Shown one piece after another: positions 6,378 through 11,678 of a stretch of DNA of 11,678 bases. Positions within the stretch are counted from its first letter, which is position 1. Every line of letters starts with the position of its first letter. The translations under genes and the position numbers were made by a program. This DNA comes from JBMNOI01 sp050942995 (lineage in GTDB: Bacteria > Chloroflexota > Anaerolineae > UBA1429), in the NCBI GenBank assembly GCA_050942995.1, contig JBMNOI010000122.1, positions 1 through 11,678 on the forward strand, in the 5' to 3' direction. Under the pieces are notes generated by a model, which was not told the origin of the DNA, made no database searches, and saw nothing but the letters and a program-made list of their open reading frames with translations.

Positions 6378-6393
6378 ATCCCTCTCGATTACC

Positions 6394-6409
6394 GGCCCGT
6401 TTTCGGGCC
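6394..6409 (-). promoter_or_regulatory. Intercistronic hairpin adk-map (GGCCCG stem)
   Basis: GGCCCG at 6394-6399 and CGGGCC at 6404-6409 form a perfect 6-base stem with a TTTT loop (AAAA on the transcribed strand). It starts 4 bases after the adk stop and ends about 16 bases before the map start, leaving room for only a short Shine-Dalgarno. The stem is the same as at 5441-5457. It may protect or separate transcript segments, or slow map translation; this is inference. Confidence 0.55.
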
Positions 6410-6413
6410 ATCC

Positions 6414-7070
6414 TTATTCCAAAACGTCCTGGATAGCCTGCTTCAGGTCCTCAAATACTCCGGCGATGTCCTGCTCGCCATCTATCTCGGCCAGGAGCCC
6501 CTTGCTCGCATAATAGTCCTGCAGCGGAGCCGTCTGCTCGAGATAGACCTGAATGCGACGCTTCTGCGTCTCGGGCGTGTCATCGTCGCGCTGGTAAAGC
6601 TCTCCCCCGCACACGTCACACACGCCACGCACCTTCTCAGGACTGAACTCTCGATGATACACCCGACCACAATTCCGGCAGGTCCAGCGCCCTCCCAGGC
6701 GACGGAGCAATTCATCCTCCGCAACCCGGATATCGGCCACAATATCCACCTGTCGGCCCATATCGGCCAGCAAATCATCCAGCACCTCGGCCTGGGCGAC
6801 CGTCCGCGGGAACCCGTCAAAGATCACCCCGTCGGCACAATCGGGCTGTGCCAGTCGCTCGGCAACCATGCCGATGGTCACCTCATCCGGCACCAGTTCG
6901 CCCCGATCGATAAAGCCCTTGGCCCGAAGCCCCAGCTCAGTGCCGGCGCTAATGGCCGCTCGAAACAGATCCCCGCTGGATATGCGGGGGATAGAGAGCC
7001 ACTCAACCAGCCGCTCGGCCTGAGTTCCCTTGCCCGCTCCCGGGGCCCCCAGCAACACGATGTCAGCCAT
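6414..7070 (-). CDS. adk: Adenylate kinase (zinc-binding LID)
   Basis: Adk balances adenine nucleotides (ATP + AMP to 2 ADP) in the cytoplasm. The 218-residue product has the P-loop GAPGAGKGT at 8-16, the AMP-binding region with SSGDLFR at 31-37 and GVIFDGFPRTVAQAE near 81-95, and a long-form LID domain. The LID carries four cysteines (131, 134, 151, 154) in a CxxC-x16-CxxC zinc site, as in many Gram-positive and thermophilic enzymes. RDDDTPETQKRR follows the LID. The ATG at 7070 is one base after the secY stop, so translation is very likely coupled. The frame ends with TAA. Confidence 0.98.
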   Translation of the reverse strand: MADIVLLGAPGAGKGTQAERLVEWLSIPRISSGDLFRAAISAGTELGLRAKGFIDRGELVPDEVTIGMVAERLAQPDCADGVIFDGFPRTVAQAEVLDDLLADMGRQVDIVADIRVAEDELLRRLGGRWTCRNCGRVYHREFSPEKVRGVCDVCGGELYQRDDDTPETQKRRIQVYLEQTAPLQDYYASKGLLAEIDGEQDIAGVFEDLKQAIQDVLE

Positions 7071-7071
7071 G

Positions 7072-8379
7072 CTACCTCATCCTTCGAATGAAACCTTCGT
7101 AGTGGCGCATCAAAAGCTGCGCTTCGAGCTGCTTCATCGTATCCAGCACCACACCCACCACAATCAGGAGGCCGGTGCTCGTCACCAGCATCTCCCCGCG
7201 GCCGACGATCAACTGCACCAGGAAGGGCAGGATGGCTATGATGCCGAGGAACAACGCCCCCACCAGGGTAATGCGCCGCAATACTCCATAAAGGTATTCG
7301 GCCGTACGGGCGCCCGGGCGAATGCCCGGAATAAAGCCCCCCTGACGCCTCAGCGTCTCGGGCAGATCCTGCTGTTGGAAAATGACGTCGGTGTAAAAGT
7401 AGGTGAACCCGACCACCAACAAGAAATACATCACCCAGTAGAACGCGCTGGCGGTGTCGAACAGGCCCGATACCCCCTGAGCGATGCTCCGGATAAAGGG
7501 CACCTGCGAGCCCACAAAGTAGCTGGCTACCACGCCCGGCAGCATCATAATCGACACGGCAAAGATCAACGGGATCATGCCGGCCGAGTTAACCTGTAGC
7601 GGGATATGCGTGCTCTGCCCGCCATAGATCTTGTTACCGCGCACACGTTTGGCGTAATGCACCGGGATGCGCCGCTGTCCCTCGTGCACCATAACGATCC
7701 CCACCACCGTGATGACGGTGACGAGCAGGAACACGATGAGGGCGCCCCACTGACCCGCAGTCACAAGCTGCCCCAGCCGCTGAGGGATACCCGACACAAT
7801 ACCGCCAAAGATAATGATCGAGATACCGTTGCCGATACCTTGCTCGTCGATCAGTTCACCAAGCCAGATGGCAAACATGGTGCCCGCCGTCAGAGTCAAC
7901 AGCGTCGAGATGGTGGGCAGCCAGTTGCCTCCCGAAAAGCCAAACCGCTCGATCACCGGCCCTCCCAGCCCCATAGGCTGTGTGAGCACCGTGATCTGCC
8001 CAAAACCCTGCAGCGCAGCCAGCGGAATGGTCAACAGGTGGGTATACATGTTGATCCGCTGGCGCCCCGCCTCACCCTCTTTACTCAACTGATCGAGGGT
8101 CGGGATGATGGGCGTCAAAAGCTGCAAGATGATCTGCGCGGTGATAAAGGGGTACACCCCCATCGCCATCACCGAAAAATTCGACATGGCCCCACCGGAG
8201 AACATGTCCAGCAGCCCCAATAGCTGGTTCTGTTGGAACACCTGCCGGAGGGCTTCCACGTTCACACCGGGCACCGGAACGTGCGCCGCCAGCCGATAGA
8301 CCACGAGGATCATCAGCGTAAAGAGGATCTTGCGTCGCAAGTCCGGTAGTTTGAACGCGTTAGCAACTGCTTGCAGCAT
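7072..8379 (-). CDS. secY: Preprotein translocase subunit SecY
   Basis: SecY is the pore of the SecYEG channel in the cytoplasmic membrane. The 435-residue product has the family length and about ten hydrophobic segments. Recognisable pieces are the amphipathic N-terminus LPDLRRKILFTLMILVVYRL, the plug-region FSGGAMSNFSVMAMGVYPFI (60-79), the cytoplasmic loop GQRRIPVHYAKRV (234-246), the loop GGFIPGIRPG (347-356) before TM9, and the C-terminal MKQLEAQLLMRHYEGF (415-430). ATG at 8379 follows GGGAG by six bases. It lies 45 bases after rplO and is translated just ahead of adk, one base apart. This is the classic rplO-secY-adk order. Confidence 0.98.
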   Translation of the reverse strand: MLQAVANAFKLPDLRRKILFTLMILVVYRLAAHVPVPGVNVEALRQVFQQNQLLGLLDMFSGGAMSNFSVMAMGVYPFITAQIILQLLTPIIPTLDQLSKEGEAGRQRINMYTHLLTIPLAALQGFGQITVLTQPMGLGGPVIERFGFSGGNWLPTISTLLTLTAGTMFAIWLGELIDEQGIGNGISIIIFGGIVSGIPQRLGQLVTAGQWGALIVFLLVTVITVVGIVMVHEGQRRIPVHYAKRVRGNKIYGGQSTHIPLQVNSAGMIPLIFAVSIMMLPGVVASYFVGSQVPFIRSIAQGVSGLFDTASAFYWVMYFLLVVGFTYFYTDVIFQQQDLPETLRRQGGFIPGIRPGARTAEYLYGVLRRITLVGALFLGIIAILPFLVQLIVGRGEMLVTSTGLLIVVGVVLDTMKQLEAQLLMRHYEGFIRRMR

Positions 8380-8424
8380 GAATCGCTCCCATCCACGTTA
8401 CACAGCGACCCGGTCGAGATTCGA

Positions 8425-8868
8425 CTAGAGCTCCTGAGCCGTTCCGCCGGCCGCCTCGATCTTGGCCTTGGCCGACTCGGAGAAGCGATCGGCGATCACC
8501 GTCAGCGGACGATCGACGTTGCCCTCACCCAGGATCTTGACCAGACGATCTTCCCGGCGCACCAGCCCCGAGTTGATCAGAGCACTCAGATCCACCACAC
8601 TTCCCGCCTCGAAGCGATTCAGGGCCTCGACGTTCACTACAGCATACTCGATGCGGTTCACGTTACGAAAGCCGCGCTTGATCGGCAGGCGGTTCACCAG
8701 AGGAAGCTGGCCACCTTCAAAGTAACGCCGGCCGCCCCGACCGGAGCGCGCGCCACTTCCCTTGGTGCCAAAGCCACCCGTTTTGCCCTGGCCGGCCGCG
8801 ATACCACGGCCGCGCCGCTTACGATTTCGCCTTGCTCCTTCGGGCTCGCGTAGATCATGCAGTTTCAT
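8425..8868 (-). CDS. rplO: 50S ribosomal protein L15
   Basis: L15 is a late-assembly large-subunit protein. The 147-residue product opens with MKLHDLREPEGARRNRKRRGRG, followed by the glycine-rich extended arm GKTGGFGTKGSGARSGRGGRRYFEGGQLPL (about 30-58) and a globular C-terminal domain with VNVEALNRFEAGSVVD. It ends AAGGTAQEL. The ATG at 8868 lies six bases after GAGG and 14 bases inside the 3' end of rpmD, so the two genes overlap and are likely translated by coupling. Confidence 0.98.
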   Translation of the reverse strand: MKLHDLREPEGARRNRKRRGRGIAAGQGKTGGFGTKGSGARSGRGGRRYFEGGQLPLVNRLPIKRGFRNVNRIEYAVVNVEALNRFEAGSVVDLSALINSGLVRREDRLVKILGEGNVDRPLTVIADRFSESAKAKIEAAGGTAQEL

Positions 8869-9052
8869 GATTTACCTCTTCGACCTCAACCAGATGGCGC
8901 ACCTTGTTCACCATCCCGCGGATCACAGGGGTATCATCCTGCTCGACCACGTCACCCAGTCGGCGCAAACCGAGGGTTTCGATGGTGCGCTTCTGGCGCA
9001 CATTGTAGCCGATTGCGCTCTTGACGTATTTGATCAGCAACTTGTTAGACAT
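8855..9052 (-). CDS. rpmD: 50S ribosomal protein L30
   Basis: L30 is a small large-subunit protein absent from some lineages. The 65-residue product contains IKYVKSAIGYNVRQKRTIETLGLRRLG, the family core, then NKVRHLVEVEEV near the end. Its start at 9052 overlaps the last 8 bases of rpsE, and its 3' end overlaps rplO by 14 bases. GGAGGG lies nine bases upstream, within rpsE. Confidence 0.97.
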   Translation of the reverse strand: MSNKLLIKYVKSAIGYNVRQKRTIETLGLRRLGDVVEQDDTPVIRGMVNKVRHLVEVEEVNHETA

Positions 9053-9584
9053 CAGCCACTGCCCTCCACGGCGGCAGAAGGTCGGCCACGGGCTTGCCGC
9101 GCCGCTCCGCCTGACGCTCGATATCGGTCAGACCTTTGAGTCCTTCATAGGTCGCCATAACCACATTAAAGATGTTATCGCTACCCAAGGACTTGGTCAG
9201 AATATCCTGCACACCGGCCGCCTCTACCACGGCGCGCACACCGCCGCCGGCGATTACACCGGTACCGGGCGAGGCCGGCTTTAGCATCACTTTGGCTGCG
9301 CTATAATTCACAACGACATCGTGGGGAATCGTACGCCCAAATAGAGGAACGTCCACCATCTCGCGCCTGGCGCGCTCGATGCCCTTGCGAATCGCCGCGG
9401 GCACCTCACGGGCTTTGCCCACGCCGACGCCCACACGCCCGTTGCCGTCCCCCACTACCACCAGCGCCCGGAAGCTGAACCGGCGGCCGCCCTTGGACAC
9501 TTTGGACACGCGGCTAATGTGCACGACGCGCTCTTGGAGCTCTTCGCCCTCGTTGAATTCCTCAAACTCGATATCTCTCGCCAT
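9045..9584 (-). CDS. rpsE: 30S ribosomal protein S5
   Basis: S5 acts in decoding accuracy and mRNA unwinding at the 30S entry. The 179-residue product has an acidic N-terminus (FEEFNEGEELQERVVHISRV), the double-stranded-RNA-binding-like domain with GGRRFSFRALVVVGDGNGRVGVG (about 32-54) and GKAREVPAAIRKG, and the C-terminal domain with SPGTGVIAGGGVRAVVEAAGVQDILTKSLGS (about 104-134). The ATG at 9584 follows GAGGAG by eight bases, and an in-frame TGA immediately precedes it, which fixes the start. A 68-base gap separates it from rplR. Confidence 0.98.
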   Translation of the reverse strand: MARDIEFEEFNEGEELQERVVHISRVSKVSKGGRRFSFRALVVVGDGNGRVGVGVGKAREVPAAIRKGIERARREMVDVPLFGRTIPHDVVVNYSAAKVMLKPASPGTGVIAGGGVRAVVEAAGVQDILTKSLGSDNIFNVVMATYEGLKGLTDIERQAERRGKPVADLLPPWRAVADV

Positions 9585-9652
9585 TCAGGTTCTCCTCACT
9601 CATCGCTGCCCGCCGGCACAGCACCTGAGGCACCGGCCACACCGGGGGTCGG

Positions 9653-10021
9653 CTAAAAGTCCAGCCCGGCCTCGCGAGCGGCATCGGCCAACGCTTTCAC
9701 CCGGCCGTGGTACTTGTATCCACCTCGGTCAAAGACCACTTTTGTGACGCCATGGGCCAGGGCGCGCTCTGCAACCAGCCGCCCCACCACCTTGGCCGCA
9801 TCGCTCTTTTTCAGGCCTTCGCACTCGTCGCGGATATCCTTGTCCAGAGTCGAAGCCGAGACGAGCGTGTGCCCCGCGGTGTCGTCGATTACCTGCGCAT
9901 ACATGTGCTGCAGGCTGCGAAACACACTCAGACGCGGACGCTCGCTTGTGCCCGAAATGTTCTTGCGCACTCGGCGATGGCGCCGTATACGCGCTTCACG
10001 AGTTTTTGCTGTATTAGCCAT
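9653..10021 (-). CDS. rplR: 50S ribosomal protein L18
   Basis: L18 binds 5S rRNA and places it in the central protuberance with L5. The 122-residue product begins with a basic arm (REARIRRHRRVRKNISGTSERPRLSVFRS) and ends with the typical ALADAAREAGLDF. Two ATG codons are adjacent (10024 and 10021). GGAGG lies 3 bases from the first and 6 from the second, so I chose the second; the first would overlap the rplF stop (TGATG). The stop is TAG. The 18 codons after it stay open in frame, before a TGA. Confidence 0.98.
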   Translation of the reverse strand: MANTAKTREARIRRHRRVRKNISGTSERPRLSVFRSLQHMYAQVIDDTAGHTLVSASTLDKDIRDECEGLKKSDAAKVVGRLVAERALAHGVTKVVFDRGGYKYHGRVKALADAAREAGLDF

Positions 10022-10023
10022 CA

Positions 10024-10572
10024 TCAGCCTCCAGCCCTGCCGGCCTTTCCGGCCTTGCGTCGGATGACCTCATTCTCGTAAGCAATACCCTTGCCGCCGT
10101 ACGGTTCGGGCTTGCGCACTGCACGGATCTTGGCCGCCACTTCACCGACCATTTCCTTGTCGTTACCTTCGACGACGACAACGCGGCCACCCTGCTCCAC
10201 AGTCAGCGTGATGCCCTTGGGCGGAACGATCCTCACCGAGTGGCTAAAGCCCACTTGGAGGACAATCGCCTCGCCCTGCTGATCCGCACGATAGCCCACG
10301 CCGTTGATCACCAGCCGCCGCCGAAAGCCCTCGGTGACTCCGGTAACCATGTTGGCCAGCAGTGCTCGCGTCAAGCCGTGCAATGCTCGATTCTGACGGC
10401 TGTCATCCGGTCGCGTAACCGTCAGCAGGCTATCTTCCAGGTTGATCGTCATATTCGGGTGAAAATCCCGCGACAGCTCTCCCCGGGGTCCCTTTATCGT
10501 AATTCTGTTGCCCTCCGGCGTCACTGTGACACCGTTCGGCACAGTAATGGGCAAGCGTCCAATTCTAGACAC
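10024..10572 (-). CDS. rplF: 50S ribosomal protein L6
   Basis: L6 binds 23S rRNA near the sarcin-ricin loop and supports factor binding. From GTG at 10572 the product has 182 residues, beginning with SRIGRLPI, the usual family start, then two homologous domains. The second contains LVINGVGYRADQQGEAIVLQVGFSH, and the C-terminus has KIRAVRKPEPYGGKGIAYENEVIRRKAGKAG. GGGAGG lies 7 bases before the GTG but only 1 base before an in-frame ATG at 10578, which would add two residues; spacing favours GTG. It lies 36 bases after rpsH and abuts rplR. Confidence 0.97.
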   Translation of the reverse strand: MSRIGRLPITVPNGVTVTPEGNRITIKGPRGELSRDFHPNMTINLEDSLLTVTRPDDSRQNRALHGLTRALLANMVTGVTEGFRRRLVINGVGYRADQQGEAIVLQVGFSHSVRIVPPKGITLTVEQGGRVVVVEGNDKEMVGEVAAKIRAVRKPEPYGGKGIAYENEVIRRKAGKAGRAGG

Positions 10573-10608
10573 GGTCATACCTCCCTATCGCCAGGCCGTC
10601 GTATGGGT

Positions 10609-11007
10609 CTACCACACTTCGCACAGAATCTCGCCGCCCACGCCAAGCTTGCGCGCCTCTTTACCCGAGACAACGCCACGCGGGGTAGAGAGAATCACCG
10701 TGCCGAGGCCGACCTTTACCCAGGGAATATCATCCTTCTTGGTATAGATCCGGCAACCTGGCTTGCTCACCCGCTTCAGTCCTCTGAGCACGGGCTCCTT
10801 ATCATCAGTGTACTTGAGATATAGCTTTAGCACCGGAAAGCGACCATCGCGAACCACTTCATAGCGGCTGATATATCCCTCATCGCGCAGAACCTGCGCA
10901 ACCGCCTGCTTAAGCCGCGACGACGGGATCAGCACAAAGCCACGGCGCACATTGATTGCATTCCGAATCCGCGTCAGCATATCCGCAATGGGATCAGTTG
11001 TATTCAT
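10609..11007 (-). CDS. rpsH: 30S ribosomal protein S8
   Basis: S8 binds the central domain of 16S rRNA and in E. coli also represses the spc operon. The 132-residue product starts with TDPIADMLTRIRNAI, carries RLKQAVAQVLRDEGYI (about 31-46), and ends with the conserved STPRGVVSGKEARKLGVGGEILCEVW-type C-terminus. The ATG at 11007 has GGAG some 12 bases upstream, a long spacing. It follows rpsN by 110 bases; that gap can form hairpins. Confidence 0.98.
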   Translation of the reverse strand: MNTTDPIADMLTRIRNAINVRRGFVLIPSSRLKQAVAQVLRDEGYISRYEVVRDGRFPVLKLYLKYTDDKEPVLRGLKRVSKPGCRIYTKKDDIPWVKVGLGTVILSTPRGVVSGKEARKLGVGGEILCEVW

Positions 11008-11117
11008 CTGTTACACAATCTCCTGTCATTATCCCCGGGCCTCTGAGTAACTCGCCCTCAGGCCAAGAACGGGGTCCTGCGCCACCACGCTCTCCATCGC
11101 CTACGGCGAGCCCCGGC
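11008..11117 (-). promoter_or_regulatory. Structured rpsN-rpsH gap
   Basis: This 110-base gap, unusual in a tightly packed spc cluster, can form TCGCC/GGCGA (11097-11101 with 11105-11109, 3-base loop). It can also form a bulged stem GGCCT..GAG / CTC..AGGCC (11038-11047 with 11057-11064). No frame with a ribosomal or other recognisable protein is seen. It could be a leader for rpsH, given the known role of S8 as a repressor, but the similarity is only positional. Confidence 0.3.
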
Positions 11118-11300
11118 CTACCAGCTCGACTTGACCACTCCCGGAATCTTGCCGGCCATGGCCAGCTCACGGAAGCAGATGCGGCACAGATCGAACCTGC
11201 GCATATACGCACGAGGCCTGCCACATCGGGAGCACCGGTTGCGTACGCGTACCGGATATTTGCGGCGCGTTTCTCGCACGATGATTGACTTCTTGGCCAC
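11118..11300 (-). CDS. rpsN: 30S ribosomal protein S14, short zinc-binding type
   Basis: S14 is a 30S head protein. This is the 60-residue zinc form (also called type Z), with ligands Cys23, Cys26, Cys39 and Cys42 in CSRC and CRIC, followed by FRELAMAGKIPGVVKSSW, the signature end. The start is GTG at 11300, seven bases after GGAGG. It lies 73 bases after rplE, in the standard rplE-rpsN-rpsH order. Confidence 0.98.
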   Translation of the reverse strand: MAKKSIIVRETRRKYPVRVRNRCSRCGRPRAYMRRFDLCRICFRELAMAGKIPGVVKSSW

Positions 11301-11373
11301 TCTTTTCCCTCCGAATCGTCGCCTTGACGGCTACATCACGTCGGCCAGATACTTTCTCGCCGTGTTCTCCTGG

Positions 11374-11678
11374 CTATACCCGCTCAAAGGGCATGCCAAA
11401 GAGCTCCAGCAGATACCTCGACTCTTCATCCGTCTTGGCCGTGGTCACGATCGTGATCTCGAGGCCGCGGATCTTGTCGATGGTATCGTAATCGATCTCG
11501 GTAAACGCCAACTGCTCGCGCAAGCCCAGCGTATAGTTGCCCCGTCCGTCAAAGGAATTTCGCGGCACCCCTCGAAAGTCACGCTGGCGGGGCAGAGCGA
11601 TGTTCATCAACCGGTCCAGGAAAGAGAACATACGCTCACCGCGCAGCGTCACCTTGGCGCCGATCGGGTTACCCGCCC
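11374..11678 (-). CDS. rplE: 50S ribosomal protein L5 (C-terminal part; 5' end outside window)
   Basis: L5 binds 5S rRNA and contacts P-site tRNA. About 100 C-terminal residues are present; the frame is open to the right edge and reads AGNPIGAKVTLRGERM there, so the GTG at 11652 is an internal valine. The conserved blocks FLDRLMNIALPRQRDFRG, GRGNYTLGLREQLAF and GLEITIVTTAKTDEE are intact, and the end LFGMPF is typical. About 80 N-terminal residues should lie beyond the window, where rplX would be expected further upstream. Confidence 0.97.
   Translation of the reverse strand, partial: AGNPIGAKVTLRGERMFSFLDRLMNIALPRQRDFRGVPRNSFDGRGNYTLGLREQLAFTEIDYDTIDKIRGLEITIVTTAKTDEESRYLLELFGMPFERV

Noticed and set aside
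5676..7091. A 471-codon open frame on the plus strand, antisense to map and adk
   Set aside because: It lies wholly opposite two clear genes, has arginine/histidine/proline-rich low-similarity sequence, and is a normal by-product of codon bias in GC-rich DNA.
10030..10055. GC-rich repeat GGCCGGAAAGGCCGG near the end of rplF
   Set aside because: It encodes the normal L6 tail (KAGKAG); the repeat follows from the protein sequence.
1..11678. A novel defence, mobile or biosynthetic system
   Set aside because: Every substantial stretch is accounted for by a standard ribosomal super-operon gene or a short gap; no transposase, integrase, repeat array or unknown gene was seen.

Overview
The window is the distal half of a bacterial ribosomal-protein super-operon (end of the spc cluster, then the alpha cluster, then a truA-rplM-rpsI tail). 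All of it lies on the minus strand, so transcription runs from right to left. Gene order in transcription order is rplE (5' end cut by the window edge), rpsN (zinc type), rpsH, rplF, rplR, rpsE, rpmD, rplO, secY, adk, map, rpmJ, rpsM, rpsK, rpsD, rpoA, rplQ, truA, rplM, rpsI. The only gene on the plus strand is the 3' end of a membrane UbiA-family prenyltransferase at the left edge. It converges on rpsI across a gap of about 210 bases that carries a likely two-way terminator.

The GC-rich sequence, the linkage rplQ-truA-rplM-rpsI, the lack of infA between map and rpmJ, and the protein styles (zinc-binding S14, S4, L36 and adenylate kinase; a decaprenyl-phosphate phosphoribosyltransferase-like UbiA protein) suggest a member of Chloroflexota or a nearby deep-branching phylum. 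This assignment is inference from gene order and remembered family resemblance; no 16S gene or search result supports it.

Region by region. Positions 11678-8425 hold the spc ribosomal proteins L5, S14, S8, L6, L18, S5, L30 and L15, tightly packed, with S5/L30 and L30/L15 overlapping. Positions 8379-5613 hold the translocon pore SecY, adenylate kinase and methionine aminopeptidase. Positions 5589-2317 hold the alpha cluster: L36, S13, S11, S4, RNA polymerase alpha and L17. Positions 2300-482 hold the tRNA pseudouridine synthase TruA and then L13 and S9. Together these genes build both ribosomal subunits, the polymerase core, the secretion channel and N-terminal methionine removal, so the operon ties protein synthesis, transcription and export together.

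This is a housekeeping region. I see no mobile element, CRISPR array, tRNA, defence system or clearly new gene system. What deserves a second look lies in the gaps between genes. Several hold perfect or near-perfect hairpins on the transcribed strand (adk-map, rpmJ-rpsM, rpsK-rpsD, rpoA-rplQ, truA-rplM, rplM-rpsI, rpsN-rpsH). Two of these share the same six-base stem, and some sit where autoregulatory ribosomal-protein leaders are known in other bacteria. Several genes start with GTG or TTG, and I set starts from Shine-Dalgarno spacing. No gap without a gene exceeds 300 bases.
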